This document shows positions 35,830 through 45,525 of a stretch of DNA of 64,000 nucleotides, one piece after another. This DNA comes from Spirochaetaceae bacterium (GTDB taxonomy: Bacteria > Spirochaetota > Leptospiria > Leptospirales > Leptonemataceae): the NCBI GenBank assembly GCA_002730875.1, contig PCBI01000016.1, positions 1 to 64,000 on the forward strand, written 5' to 3'. The position numbers and the translations under genes were made by a program. The notes beneath the pieces were generated by a model. It saw only the letters and a list, made by a program, of their open reading frames with translations. It was not told the DNA's origin and ran no database searches. Numbering within the stretch: position 1 is the first letter of the stretch; each line of letters opens with the position of its first letter.

Positions 35830-36618
35830 TTGACACTGCCCGGGCATAAAAATACCTTCAACAAGGTGAAGGCTTCAGGTTTCTCAGTTACCGGTCTTGT
35901 GCGAAGTAGAAACGAGGATTCAGCGCTTATCGAAAGCACGCTGGTGCAGGATGCTAGTTTTCGACTACACTCTGTTGAACTCCAAACCCCGGGATGGATT
36001 GCAGTTGCGGACGGGCTGGGAGGCCATGCGCACGGGAACGTGGCCAGCCAGACTTTGCTATATTCGCTTATCTCAGAAGACCCTCCCTTCAAAAACCAGG
36101 AGGACCTGAACGAATTCGGCGCATTTCTATCCGCCAAACTGGTGGAAAAATCTAGAGAGCTTCATGACAGCGATACAATGGCCTCTACGTTCACCGGCTT
36201 GTACATCACCGAGGACCATATACACTTGATCCATTGCGGCGATTGCCGGGCTTATAGAGTGGATCGGGACGATGAGTCCCATGCGCTGCTAACCATTGAT
36301 CATACTATGGTCTTCCAGGACTATTTACGGGGCGAATTGTTCCTGGAACAGGTGCGCACCCATCCAATGAAAAACCGGCTTACCCGATGTATACAGGCCA
36401 GGGAAGAGATTCCGCAGTTGGACCATAAATCCTTTCCGCTAAAGAAAGGCATGCGATTCCTGCTGGTAAGCGACGGAATATGGGAGTCCATGCATCATGA
36501 ACAATTGATGCGACAAACAAAGGACGGCCCGATTCAAGAATGCTGCGAGAGCGTGTACAGGAGCTACTGGGAATCCGGAGCCCGGGATAACGGCAGCCTG
36601 GTACTGCTAGAAACCTGA
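35830..36618 (+). CDS. PP2C-family serine/threonine protein phosphatase
   Basis: The 262-residue protein has the ordered PP2C motifs: GLVRSRNEDSALIE (about 22-35), WIAVADGLGGHAHGNVAS (metal-binding Asp in ADGLGG), MASTFTGLYI, HCGDCRAYRVD, LLVSDGIWESM and ARDNGSLVLLE. It should dephosphorylate Ser/Thr residues with Mn/Mg ions; a partner kinase is not adjacent. No membrane segment. The start is uncertain: I used TTG 35830, but GTG 35865 is possible and no ATG precedes the homology. Confidence 0.85.
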   Translation: MTLPGHKNTFNKVKASGFSVTGLVRSRNEDSALIESTLVQDASFRLHSVELQTPGWIAVADGLGGHAHGNVASQTLLYSLISEDPPFKNQEDLNEFGAFLSAKLVEKSRELHDSDTMASTFTGLYITEDHIHLIHCGDCRAYRVDRDDESHALLTIDHTMVFQDYLRGELFLEQVRTHPMKNRLTRCIQAREEIPQLDHKSFPLKKGMRFLLVSDGIWESMHHEQLMRQTKDGPIQECCESVYRSYWESGARDNGSLVLLET

Positions 36619-36662
36619 GAGGCTATACGGCAGGACAGCTTCTGGTTCGGGTTGACGACGAT

Positions 36663-37319
36663 TCACCCACCGGAAGAAAGCAATCGTTCCACAAACAGGG
36701 CTTCCCATACGGTTTCGGCCACCAGGGCCATGCCTCGAGCGTTGGGATGTACTCCATCGGGCAGGCAGAGCTCCGAATTCAACATCACCCCTTCCAGAAA
36801 GAAAGGCAGTAGCTCCACTTGAAATTCGCTTTCCAACCGGTCAAAGATGGCTTCGAACCGCCTGGCTCGGTCAGGATCCATGCCCGGAAGCGCAGGCATC
36901 CTTGCCACGAAGATCTGAATGGCCGGATTGGATCTTCGGGCGTCCTCTATGATTTTCCCAAAGTGGTTATAAGAAAACTCGGGATCTGTCTGATTGAACA
37001 GGTCGTTGGCGCCCAGAAAGACTACCAGGTAATCCACCGGTGCATGTTTCTTCAGCAACGGGCCGAGTCGATAGTAGGCATCCATCACCGTATCGCCGCT
37101 AATGCCTCCATTCACCACTTTCCAGGATCGCTCTTGATTTTCCAGTTTCCGCTGAATAATCGCCGGAAAGGATTGATCCGGCAACAGGCCATAACCTTCG
37201 GTAAAGCTATCGCCCAGAAATAGAATCGTAGGTTGCATGAAGTAATCCTTGATAGAACAGCCAGCGATGAGCGCAAGGAGGGCCAAAGTGACGGTACGAA
37301 CGCCCAGTCCGCGACACAT
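36663..37319 (-). CDS. SGNH/GDSL-type lipase-esterase, lipoprotein (TesA-like)
   Basis: The 218-residue protein has a short signal peptide with lipobox LIAGC (Cys21) and the SGNH blocks: LFLGDSFTEGYGL (Ser38), NGGISGDTVMDA, VVFLGANDLF and LPDGVHPNARGMALVA (Asp/His). This is the arylesterase/lysophospholipase group related to TesA (thioesterase I), which cleaves esters or acyl chains in the envelope. The blocks are complete, so it should be active. It is divergent from nothing obvious upstream; the lipoyl-protein gene follows on the same strand 50 bp further right. Confidence 0.85.
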   Translation of the reverse strand: MCRGLGVRTVTLALLALIAGCSIKDYFMQPTILFLGDSFTEGYGLLPDQSFPAIIQRKLENQERSWKVVNGGISGDTVMDAYYRLGPLLKKHAPVDYLVVFLGANDLFNQTDPEFSYNHFGKIIEDARRSNPAIQIFVARMPALPGMDPDRARRFEAIFDRLESEFQVELLPFFLEGVMLNSELCLPDGVHPNARGMALVAETVWEALFVERLLSSGG

Positions 37320-37367
37320 GAGATCAGATCCGGTCTCTATGATTCGAACCCCGCAATAAGACCGAAG

Positions 37368-37610
37368 TCAGGGAGTTTCCAGAATGGCCAGGGTATCGCC
37401 CACGTTTACGGATTCGCCGGATTTTTTCAGAATGGTCTTCAGGACTCCTTTTTCGGGACTCTCCAGCGGAAAGGCGGCCTTGTCGGTCACCAGTTCACAG
37501 AGCTCCTGGCTTTCGTCGACCTGGGTTCCTTCTTCCACGTTCCAGCCCACAACCTCAATTTTCTCTGCATCTCCAATGTCGGGCACCATTAGCGGTATTT
37601 CACGAGCCAT
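37368..37610 (-). CDS. Stand-alone lipoyl/biotinyl domain protein
   Basis: The 80-residue protein is a single complete lipoyl domain: MVPDIGDAEKIEVVGWNVEE opens it, LVTDKAAFPL carries the acceptor Lys44 (DKA context typical of lipoylation rather than the MKM of biotin), and KSGESVNVGDTLAILE closes it. In 2-oxoacid dehydrogenases this domain is fused to the E2 acyltransferase; here no E1, E2 or E3 gene is adjacent. It probably serves as a mobile carrier for a separate complex or is a remnant; which is unknown. The stop is 49 bp before the arylesterase-like gene on the same strand. Confidence 0.82.
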   Translation of the reverse strand: MAREIPLMVPDIGDAEKIEVVGWNVEEGTQVDESQELCELVTDKAAFPLESPEKGVLKTILKKSGESVNVGDTLAILETP

Positions 37611-37699
37611 AGAACGATACCGCTATGGCCGCATGCAATTGCAACAGCAAAACTCCGATTCCCATTGATTTCCTCTATGCTATTGATTATCCTGGTAGT

Positions 37700-38683
37700 A
37701 TGAATCGCCTCCCCGTACCCACCGACGATCAGCTGAGAGACACCCTTTCGGCCACCATGATGCCCCATGACCTGGAGCAGGCTCTGCCGCTTATCCATGA
37801 AATCAATGAGCTGAAAAAAGCGAAAAACGCCGTCATCCTGGGCCATAACTACATGACTCCGGACGTGTATCATGGCGTGAGCGACTATGTGGGGGATTCC
37901 CTGGGACTGGCCCGACTCTCGGCAGAAACGCAGGCAGACATTGTCCTTTTTAATGGCGTCCATTTCATGGCCGAAACCGCCAAAGTGCTGAACCCCACTA
38001 GAAAAGTGCTCATCGCCGATCCCGAAGCCGGTTGTTCGCTGGCCGAAAGCATTACTCGCAAAGATGTTCAGGAGCTCAAGAAGAAGTTCCCGGGGGTGCC
38101 AGTAGTAACCTACGTAAACTGCTCGGCCGAGGTTAAAGCAGAAACAGACATTTGTTGCACCAGCGCCAATGCATTGAAGGTCATCGAAAGCCTGCCTGAT
38201 GATACCATCATCTTTCTACCGGATGCCTATCTGGCGAAGAACATGCAGCAACAGACAAAAAAGCGGCTCATCGCCTGGGAAAACGGCAAGTGTATGGTCC
38301 ATGAGCTGTATTCCGGCGATGACGTTCGCGACATGCGACGTCAGTTTCCGGACCTGGTTGTCATCAGCCACCCGGAATGCGATACAGATGTTACCGAAGC
38401 TTCAGACTTTGCCGGCTCCACTTCGCAGATGGAGGACTTCATCCGAAACAGTCATCAGAAAAACATCATGCTGCTTACCGAGTGCTCCATGGGAGATAAT
38501 CTGCGGCACAAGTTTCCGGATCGGCACTTCATTTCCACATGCCATACCTGTCCGCATATGAAAAAAATCACGCTGACCAAAGTGCGGGACGCCTTAGTAA
38601 AAGAACAATTTGAGATCCATCTCAGCGATGAGATCATAGAAAAGGCCCGAAAATCCGTAGAAAGAATGATTGAAATCGGGTAG
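37700..38683 (+). CDS. nadA: Quinolinate synthase
   Basis: The 327-residue protein (from ATG 37700; open to 37625) matches Nad[96 protein letters not shown] and [11 protein letters not shown]. Three conserved cysteines (in YVNCSAE, in HPECDTD and in HTCPHM) should hold a [4Fe-4S] cluster. It condenses iminoaspartate with dihydroxyacetone phosphate to quinolinate for NAD synthesis. The next step, nadC, is 13 kb away (50935-51813) on the other strand. Upstream it runs back to back with the lipoyl-protein gene. Confidence 0.93.
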   Translation: MNRLPVPTDDQLRDTLSATMMPHDLEQALPLIHEINELKKAKNAVILGHNYMTPDVYHGVSDYVGDSLGLARLSAETQADIVLFNGVHFMAETAKVLNPTRKVLIADPEAGCSLAESITRKDVQELKKKFPGVPVVTYVNCSAEVKAETDICCTSANALKVIESLPDDTIIFLPDAYLAKNMQQQTKKRLIAWENGKCMVHELYSGDDVRDMRRQFPDLVVISHPECDTDVTEASDFAGSTSQMEDFIRNSHQKNIMLLTECSMGDNLRHKFPDRHFISTCHTCPHMKKITLTKVRDALVKEQFEIHLSDEIIEKARKSVERMIEIG

Positions 38684-38790
38684 GCCTTATCAGATCCTGC
38701 TGCCGTTGCGGTTTGCGGGACTCACTTTATCAAACGCCCCGGAAACCTGTAGCCAGGACAAATAGAGCGCAGTCAGGATACGAATCGAGT

Positions 38791-41538
38791 ATGGAACAAA
38801 TCAAGAAATATACACTACCCATTGTGATCGGAATCGGGTTACTATTGCTGCTATCGTTTAGCACAATCAGTAACTACTATCTGGATTATCAATGGTACAA
38901 ATCTCAGAAGCTGGGTAGCCTGTTTTTCACCTATTTCTGGCTCAATTTGCTGCCTTTTCTGGGCGGTTTCCTGCTTGCTCTCCTTTTCTATCTTCCTGTT
39001 TACAAGTTCAACACAAAGAGCCTTCGCCTATTATTCTCGGAGGGGATGTTTACAAAAGGATGGAACTATCTATTTGCGGCCATTCCCTTTGTGGCCGCTT
39101 TTCTGTTTCATGGCCCATCGGCCGTAACTCTATCGGATTCCATTCCTCTGTTTTTTTACGGATCTAACGCTGGCGTGGCGGATCCAATTCTGGGCGTAGA
39201 TGTTAGCTTTTACATGTTTGATCTTCCATTTTACAAGGGAATCATCCACTATTTTCAGATTCTCATCATCGCTCTGGTGATCTACAGCGCCGCCATGTTT
39301 TACCTACCTGTACAGGCTGCGGGCATTTCCGGGAAACTGCACTACAAAGACGCTTTGATTTTCCGAATCACGGTTCTGGGCTCCGTGCTCGGTGCTCTGT
39401 TTCTGGCCGTTCTGGCAGTGGATTTCTGGCTGGACAGTTACGAATTGATCACCACCGGCACATCTAGCACTGTGGCGGGAGCCGCTTATACGGACGCCAA
39501 CTTCACTCTGTACGGTTATCGCATCCTTTCCATAATCTCCGCGCTGGCGGCTCTGGTAGCCCTGTTCGCGCTTATTCGAAAGTCCTACAAAACAGCAGCC
39601 ATTGCCGTGGTTTCGGTTTTTGCGCTGTACATTGTAGGGGTTCGTCTGGTACCTTTTCTGATTCAATCGCTGCAGGTTAATCCGAACGAATTGACCATGG
39701 AAGAGCCTTACATTGAACACAGCATCGCCTACACGCGAAAAGGCTATGGACTGGACAAAGTAAAGCGAAGCAATTTTGAACCAGGCCAGGGAATTGACCC
39801 GCAAACCGTGCAGAGAAACCAGGAGTTGATCTCCAATATCCGACTCTGGGACTATCGTCCGCTGAAAGCCACCTTCAAGCAACTCCAGGAGATTCGACCG
39901 TACTACGAATTCGCCGACGTGGATGTGGATCGTTACCGTATCAACGGCCAGCTACGTCAGGTAATGCTCAGCGCCAGAGAGCTCAACGCATCGGAATTGT
40001 CGTCGCACGTACAGAAGAACTGGATCCCCATGAAGCTTCAATACACCCACGGCTACGGGGTAGTGATGAGTCCTACAAACCGTGTCACCGAGGACGGCTT
40101 GCCGGAGCTATGGATCAAGAACTTCCCGCCAGAAATCAAGCAGGAAGGATTGCCCGAGTTCACGGAACCGCGCATCTATTACGGAGAAATCCAGGAAAGC
40201 TACGTGGTCGTCAACACCGGCATGAACGAGATCGACTATCCGGCCGGACAGGAGTTCGCCGAAACGCGGTATGCCGGCGATGGGGGGATACCACTCGGTT
40301 CGGGCCTGCATCGGTTACTGATTTCATGGCCCTTTGATACCTACAAGCTCTTAACGGCCGATGCCGTTAAGAGCGAAAGCCGGTTACTCATTCGCCGAAA
40401 CATTCACGAAGCTGTGCGACGACTGGCCCCTTTTCTGGAGTTTGATGACGATGCCTATCCAGTAATTGGCAAAGACGGCAAGCTCTATTGGATCATCGAC
40501 GCCTACACGACCTCCAGTCGCTATCCGTACAGCGCCCGAATCAATCCGGACTTCCTGTCTTCTTTATCCAACCGACTGAATCTGCGCCGTTTTGGCGGAA
40601 TCAACTACATTCGAAACTCGGTGAAAGTAGTGATCGACGCCTACAATGGTCAGGTGGGAATGTTTGCCCTTGACGAACAGGATCCCGTAATCAGGGCCTA
40701 CAAAGAGTTCCTGCCGGAACTTATCCAGCCCATGGACCAATTCCCGGCATTTCTCAAGCCCCATCTGCGGTATCCGGAAGCCATATTCATGATCCAGGCC
40801 TCCATTTATACGGACTACCATATGCAGGATCCGCAGGTCTTCTATAACCGGGAGGATCGATGGGAAATATCCCAGGAACTGTACAACAAGAACAAACAGA
40901 TGGTGGAGCCCTACTACGCTATTATCAAACTACCCGGCGAAGAAGAACCGGAAACGGTAATTATGCTACCCTTCATTCCCAAGAACAAACAAAACCTGGT
41001 TTCCTGGATGGGCGTGCGTTGCGATGTGGACCGGGGCCTGGGCGAGATCCTGGTTTTCGACTTTCCCCGTTCCCGCCAGATTTACGGCCCAATGCAGATT
41101 GAAGCCCGAATCGACCAGGATGCGGAGATTTCGCCCCAGCTTTCGCTATGGGATCAGCAGGGTTCCTCGGTGATTCGCGGCAATCTTCTGGTCCTACCCA
41201 TTGAAGATGAGCTCGTTTATGTAGAACCGCTCTATTTACAGTCCGATGAGAGCCCCTTTCCGGAACTCAAGCGAGTCATTGTGGCCAGCGGAACAAGCAT
41301 TGCCATGCGAAGCACTCTGCAGGAAGCCATTGAAGCCGTAGCGCGAAATCGCACCGGAACGGATCAGCCCGGGGCGGAGGATGCTCCTTCGGTGGCGGTG
41401 GATCCGAAACAACTGGTTCGCCAGGCAAAGGAATCTCTGCGACAGGCCAAATCGGCCGCCGGGCGCGGAGACTGGGAGCAGTTCGGAAAGTTTATGGATG
41501 AACTGGAAAGATCCCTGGACCGGATTCCATCCAATTGA
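38791..41538 (+). CDS. UPF0182 family membrane protein
   Basis: The 915-residue protein matches UPF0182: six or seven N-terminal transmembrane segments within the first 290 residues (YTLPIVIGIGLLLLLSFST, FLGGFLLALLFYLPVYKF, ILIIALVIYSAAMFYLPV and others), then a large soluble domain with IEHSIAYTRKGYGLDKVKRS, NIRLWDYRPLKATFKQLQEI, TNRVTEDGLPELWIKNFPPE, EPRIYYGEIQESYVVVNTG and MLPFIPKNKQNLVSWMGVRC. The family is conserved in several phyla and has no established function. A charged C-terminal helix follows. ATG 38791 chosen; the open frame starts at 38713. Confidence 0.88.
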   Translation: MEQIKKYTLPIVIGIGLLLLLSFSTISNYYLDYQWYKSQKLGSLFFTYFWLNLLPFLGGFLLALLFYLPVYKFNTKSLRLLFSEGMFTKGWNYLFAAIPFVAAFLFHGPSAVTLSDSIPLFFYGSNAGVADPILGVDVSFYMFDLPFYKGIIHYFQILIIALVIYSAAMFYLPVQAAGISGKLHYKDALIFRITVLGSVLGALFLAVLAVDFWLDSYELITTGTSSTVAGAAYTDANFTLYGYRILSIISALAALVALFALIRKSYKTAAIAVVSVFALYIVGVRLVPFLIQSLQVNPNELTMEEPYIEHSIAYTRKGYGLDKVKRSNFEPGQGIDPQTVQRNQELISNIRLWDYRPLKATFKQLQEIRPYYEFADVDVDRYRINGQLRQVMLSARELNASELSSHVQKNWIPMKLQYTHGYGVVMSPTNRVTEDGLPELWIKNFPPEIKQEGLPEFTEPRIYYGEIQESYVVVNTGMNEIDYPAGQEFAETRYAGDGGIPLGSGLHRLLISWPFDTYKLLTADAVKSESRLLIRRNIHEAVRRLAPFLEFDDDAYPVIGKDGKLYWIIDAYTTSSRYPYSARINPDFLSSLSNRLNLRRFGGINYIRNSVKVVIDAYNGQVGMFALDEQDPVIRAYKEFLPELIQPMDQFPAFLKPHLRYPEAIFMIQASIYTDYHMQDPQVFYNREDRWEISQELYNKNKQMVEPYYAIIKLPGEEEPETVIMLPFIPKNKQNLVSWMGVRCDVDRGLGEILVFDFPRSRQIYGPMQIEARIDQDAEISPQLSLWDQQGSSVIRGNLLVLPIEDELVYVEPLYLQSDESPFPELKRVIVASGTSIAMRSTLQEAIEAVARNRTGTDQPGAEDAPSVAVDPKQLVRQAKESLRQAKSAAGRGDWEQFGKFMDELERSLDRIPSN

Positions 41539-41639
41539 TTTCGTAGAGTTGCGGGCCGTTTGAAGCACTTCGATTTACCATCGCCTGGTAGGCACAGAAA
41601 GGCCTGTCTTATTATTCAGATTCAGAGGAGAACAGGAAT

Positions 41640-42122
41640 TTGGAAATTCGCATAGGACAGGGCATTGACTTCCACAGGCTTATCGAAGATGAGAAACGGC
41701 CTCTAATGCTGGGCGGCGTGGAGATTCCTGGATCGCTGGCTCTAAAAGGTCATAGCGATGCGGACGTTATCCTCCATGCAATTACCGATGCCATCCTGGG
41801 AGCCCTGGGTCTGGGAGATCTGGGAGAGTTTTTTCCCGACACGGACCCTGCATTCAAAAACGCCGACTCCAGCGTACTTCTGGAAACGGCCCTTCAGGAG
41901 ATGCGAAAGAGAAGCTACCGGGTCAATAATGTGGATCTAACGGTGATGGGTGAACGCCCAAAACTGGCCCCATATCGAGCGCAGATCAAAAAAAAAGTAG
42001 CCTCCTTGCTTGCAATTGCAGAAGAAAGCACAGGAATCAAGGCCACCACAACAGAAAAAATGGGTTTCCTTGGCCGATCCGAAGGCCTGGGATGTATGGC
42101 AGTGATTCTGCTCGTTCAATAA
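41640..42122 (+). CDS. ispF: 2-C-methyl-D-erythritol 2,4-cyclodiphosphate synthase
   Basis: The 160-residue protein starts at TTG with AGGAG upstream. It has the IspF signatures: RIGQGIDFHRL (Asp10, His12 metal ligands), LKGHSDADVILHAITDAILG (Asp40, Asp42, His46), DLGEFFPDTDP, NNVDLTVMGERPKLAPYRAQ and KATTTEKMGFLGRSEGLGCM. It catalyses the fifth step of the MEP isoprenoid pathway with a zinc ion, as a trimer. IspD, often next to or fused with IspF, is not here. The next gene starts about 170 bp downstream. Confidence 0.95.
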   Translation: MEIRIGQGIDFHRLIEDEKRPLMLGGVEIPGSLALKGHSDADVILHAITDAILGALGLGDLGEFFPDTDPAFKNADSSVLLETALQEMRKRSYRVNNVDLTVMGERPKLAPYRAQIKKKVASLLAIAEESTGIKATTTEKMGFLGRSEGLGCMAVILLVQ

Positions 42123-42293
42123 TTACCTGGCAAGTCCCGAAATAAAAAAAGGGACGGAACGAGCTACCGAGGGCTGATGCGCAATTGCACCTATATCAAT
42201 ATTCGAGCCCGGCGAGGTTCGTCGCCGATGCATCTCTTCCAGGAGACTCCTCGGATATTTACCGCCCCCGTTGTATCTGGCCGTTCCCGATTC

Positions 42294-44546
42294 ATGCGGC
42301 CTTTCTCCTTTCGCCCGTTGGGTTTCTCCAGCCAGAGGCAACGCCTATCGTTTCGCGCAATAATACTGCTTCTGACCGTTTTGTCCCTCACTGCCTGCAA
42401 CAGAGAAAACTCCGCCTATACGAAGATAGATCTGAACGAACAACCGGCTCGCGTAGCGCCAGGACTGGTGGATCCTCAAGCCACGGATAACCCTGGCTGG
42501 GTTCGCATTCCGGCCGCCAACCCCGACCAGCAACGACCGCTAAGACTGCATTCCCTGGGCTTGCCCGGAATACCGGAACGAAAACCGGTACAATGGTGGG
42601 ATCGCCCCATGGAAGACTTTTCGGTGGAAATCTGTTTTTCTGTGGATCAGAAGCAACTGGAAAAGCTTACATCGCCGGCCCTGCATCTGGCTCATATAGG
42701 CGAAAAGTGGGCCATCCACTTAAACGGAACAAAGCTCATGAGCAATCTGGAGGCCCCGGAATCGCGAAGCCGAAGAAACCTGATATTTCCGTTGGATGTG
42801 CGGCTCTTCCAGGAGGGCAGCAATTGCCTTCTGTTTCACATACGAGGAGATCCTGTGAATATGGAAACCGGCCTCTATTATGGGGGGCCCTATCGCATCA
42901 TTGAATACCAGGCGATCGTAGAAGACAAATCCGAAGCCATCAAGCTTTCTTTGATCAGTATCTATCTGGCCATCGGTTTGTTTCATACGCTTTTCTTTTT
43001 GCAGAAGAAGAGAGATCGATATAACGTCTACTTCGGGCTGTTTTCCGGCATCATGGCGCTCTGGCTGTTTTCCCGGTCGTCGTTGATTTATTCGGTGATT
43101 CCGCAGTACCCCATCACTTTGCGCCTGGAGTTGCTCGCTCTATTTCTGCTGCTGCCGTCCTTTGCCTCTTTTGTGCAATCGGCCCAGGGCGGAGTACACG
43201 TCTGGTTCATGCGGACTCTGTGGATCAGCCATGGTCTGTTTCTCCTCCTGCTTTTGTGGCCCTCGGTAAACCTGCTTCAGGATCTGATTACCTGGTGGCG
43301 TGTACTGGCAATACTGTTCCTGTTCTACTTTCTGATCATCATTCCGATGCGATTCTGGCGCTATGTAAGGCTCTTTCAGCTCCGCTACCAAACCCTGGAG
43401 TCAATGAAGAAGGCCATTCTGAATACGGTGCCGGGTAACCTGCTCATTGGCACTGTGGTGGTGGTCCTGGCCGGCATTTTCGACATCGTGAACGCTTCCC
43501 AGGGCCGCGGCAATCAAGGTATCATTGAATACGTTTTTTTGATTTTCGTCGGTGGCTCGGCGCTGCGAATCGCGAACAGGCTTTATTTCCTGAATGACAT
43601 GGTGGAAAACCTGAACCGCAAGTTACGCCACAACCTTTCCGTCTTGAACGAAACCAACACCAGGCTACGCACTTCGGAACGGCGCTACCGCCACTTGATC
43701 GATGGCTCCAGGGACATCATACTCTCCCTGGATTCCCGGGGCACCATACTTCTGGCCAGTCGGGCCTGCCGGGTGGAACTGGGCATAGGGCCGGAAGACC
43801 TGGAAGGAAAGAATATTGAATCACTGATCCACGGAGATCCGGCGGATCAGTTCAGAACCCTGGAGTTCTTTCGAGAACGATTCGAGGTATTCCGCAAAGA
43901 GAAAGAAAATCTTCAGATGAAGATACCTGTGCGTACCCGGAGCGAAAGCCAGCCCGCGCAGTTTCAACTCACTCTGCAAAAAATGCAGGGGGATGAGCAC
44001 TGGGAAATCCTGGGTCGACTGATGCCGCTGAAGGAAGACTACTTGCTGCAATTCCTGGAGCAGGAGCAGCTCACTTTCAGCATGGGAAATGAGCTCATCG
44101 CCGTGGAAGAACTGTCCCAGCGACTGGTCCGAAACCTGCCCAGATATATTGATGCCTCCCAGGCCGGCATGATTCGAATCGGACTCAGGGAAATTCTGAT
44201 AAATGCCATCGAACACGGTAACCTGGCCATAAGTTTCGAAGAAAAAAGCAGGGAGCTTTCCACCGGTAACTACAGCGATTTTATCATTCTGCGACAGAGC
44301 GACCCCCGATACCGGGACCGCCGGGTTACCGTGGACTACAATCTGGACTCAAACGGCGTAGTGTACCGCATTCAGGATCAAGGAAAAGGGTTCGACCATC
44401 ACTCCATGAGCGGAAAATTATCGGTTTCCCCCAGCGAAGAGCTCCCCCTTCATGGTAGAGGAATTATGATTACCAGGAATGCGTTTGACCTCGTGGAATA
44501 TAACGAAAAAGGTAATGAAGTGAGGCTGCTGAAGTACTTCCGGTAG
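42294..44546 (+). CDS. 7TMR-DISM sensor lipoprotein with PAS and RsbW-like ATPase domains
   Basis: From ATG 42294 the protein has about 750 residues. It has a signal with lipobox SLTAC, a 7TMR-DISMED2-type extracellular jelly-roll domain (about 40-230; FSVEICFSVDQKQLEKLTSP), seven transmembrane segments (about 240-440), a PAS domain (RYRHLIDGSRDIILSLDSRG and following) and a C-terminal GHKL ATPase: GLREILINAIEHGN (N box), YRIQDQGKGFDHHSM (G1) and LPLHGRGIMITRNAFD (G2). No HisKA phosphoacceptor His is present, so it should act like RsbW-type serine kinases on an anti-sigma antagonist and not as a classical histidine kinase. ATG 42177 is an alternative start. Confidence 0.8.
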   Translation: MRPFSFRPLGFSSQRQRLSFRAIILLLTVLSLTACNRENSAYTKIDLNEQPARVAPGLVDPQATDNPGWVRIPAANPDQQRPLRLHSLGLPGIPERKPVQWWDRPMEDFSVEICFSVDQKQLEKLTSPALHLAHIGEKWAIHLNGTKLMSNLEAPESRSRRNLIFPLDVRLFQEGSNCLLFHIRGDPVNMETGLYYGGPYRIIEYQAIVEDKSEAIKLSLISIYLAIGLFHTLFFLQKKRDRYNVYFGLFSGIMALWLFSRSSLIYSVIPQYPITLRLELLALFLLLPSFASFVQSAQGGVHVWFMRTLWISHGLFLLLLLWPSVNLLQDLITWWRVLAILFLFYFLIIIPMRFWRYVRLFQLRYQTLESMKKAILNTVPGNLLIGTVVVVLAGIFDIVNASQGRGNQGIIEYVFLIFVGGSALRIANRLYFLNDMVENLNRKLRHNLSVLNETNTRLRTSERRYRHLIDGSRDIILSLDSRGTILLASRACRVELGIGPEDLEGKNIESLIHGDPADQFRTLEFFRERFEVFRKEKENLQMKIPVRTRSESQPAQFQLTLQKMQGDEHWEILGRLMPLKEDYLLQFLEQEQLTFSMGNELIAVEELSQRLVRNLPRYIDASQAGMIRIGLREILINAIEHGNLAISFEEKSRELSTGNYSDFIILRQSDPRYRDRRVTVDYNLDSNGVVYRIQDQGKGFDHHSMSGKLSVSPSEELPLHGRGIMITRNAFDLVEYNEKGNEVRLLKYFR

Positions 44547-44595
44547 AAGTAGCGTTGCTCTTTTTTGCCCGTCCGGTTTCTCGTGGGACGGAGTT

Positions 44596-44928
44596 ATGCA
44601 GGAGAGATTCATTGTGGAGATGAGACAAAAGGATACGTTAAAAAGCCCCCAGACCCAGGGGCACGAATGGACTTTTCTGAGCAATCACTCGCATGTGCTG
44701 CTCTGCCTGTACCGTGATCCAGACATGCGCCTACGGGATGTGGCTCAACTGGTGAATATCACGGAACGCGCGGTACAGGGCATTGTTCTGGATCTGGAGG
44801 AGGCCGGAGTGCTGCGTCGGATCAAGCAAGGCAGACGGAATCGGTACGAAATCTATCTGGATCGCAGCCTGAGGCATCCCCTGGAAGAGCATATCCCGGT
44901 AGGAAAGCTTCTGGACCTGCTGAAATAA
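44596..44928 (+). CDS. Winged-helix transcriptional regulator
   Basis: The 110-residue protein has a MarR/ArsR-like winged helix: SNHSHVLLCLYRDPDMRLRD, VAQLVNITERAVQGIVLDLE (recognition helix TERAVQGIVLDL) and EAGVLRRIKQGRRNRYEIYL (wing). The basic wing RIKQGRRNRY should contact DNA. No sensor domain. It lies 49 bp after the sensor-kinase gene in the same direction, so it may be part of its output path; that is only inferred from position. Confidence 0.75.
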   Translation: MQERFIVEMRQKDTLKSPQTQGHEWTFLSNHSHVLLCLYRDPDMRLRDVAQLVNITERAVQGIVLDLEEAGVLRRIKQGRRNRYEIYLDRSLRHPLEEHIPVGKLLDLLK

Positions 44929-44964
44929 TCTGATCCCGAGCGTCTATCTGCCGTCTATCTCAGT

Positions 44965-45525
44965 ATGCAGCGTGTAGCGGTTTCTCTGGCCTTACTATTC
45001 TTGCCGGCCTATCTGTCCTGCCTCGGGCCCGACATCCAGCAGCGCCGGGTTCAAATCCAGGAGCCCGGACCGGATCAACCTCCGCACATCTCTACCGAAG
45101 AATCGGAAAACAGCGACCCCAGGCCGCCTACCGCCGAAGTCCGGCTCAGCTTCCAGGAAAAGCAATTTGTGGATCTGGTGAATGCACACCGCCAGAAAGT
45201 TGGTTGTAGTCCCTTAAAGCTAAACACAAAACTACAGAAGCTGGCCGAAGAGCATTCCAGGGATATGGCCGTACGCGATTTCTTCTCGCATACAAATCCG
45301 GACGGGGAGTCCCCGTTCGATCGGATGAAAAACCTGGGGATTCGCTATTCCATCGCAGCAGAAAACATCGCCTACGGACAACGTTCGGCCCGGGAAGTAC
45401 TCCAGAGCTGGCTGAGCAGCAGCGGTCATCGAAGAAATATTGAAAACTGTAGACTGAAAGAACATGGAATCGGCCATTTTCTCGAAACCAACCACTGGAC
45501 CCACGTCTTCGCCACCACACGTTGA
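44965..45525 (+). CDS. CAP (SCP/PR-1) domain lipoprotein
   Basis: The 186-residue protein has a signal with lipobox AYLSC (Cys19), an acidic proline-rich linker and a CAP domain: FVDLVNAHRQKVGCSPLKLN, LQKLAEEHSRDMAVRDFFSH, IAAENIAYGQRSAREVLQSW and SSGHRRNIENC. The cavity His and Glu residues (EHSRDMA, AENIAYG, GHRRNI) are present. Bacterial CAP proteins are envelope proteins of mostly unknown binding or hydrolase activity. It lies 36 bp after the regulator gene on the same strand. Confidence 0.85.
   Translation: MQRVAVSLALLFLPAYLSCLGPDIQQRRVQIQEPGPDQPPHISTEESENSDPRPPTAEVRLSFQEKQFVDLVNAHRQKVGCSPLKLNTKLQKLAEEHSRDMAVRDFFSHTNPDGESPFDRMKNLGIRYSIAAENIAYGQRSAREVLQSWLSSSGHRRNIENCRLKEHGIGHFLETNHWTHVFATTR

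Noticed and set aside
37335-37360. GGGGTTCGAATC on the minus strand, like a tRNA T-loop
   Set aside because: The flanking bases do not form a T-stem or acceptor stem and no D-arm or anticodon arm lies upstream.
45050-45075. GGGTTCAAATCC, a tRNA T-loop look-alike
   Set aside because: It lies inside the CAP-domain lipoprotein gene and has no tRNA context.
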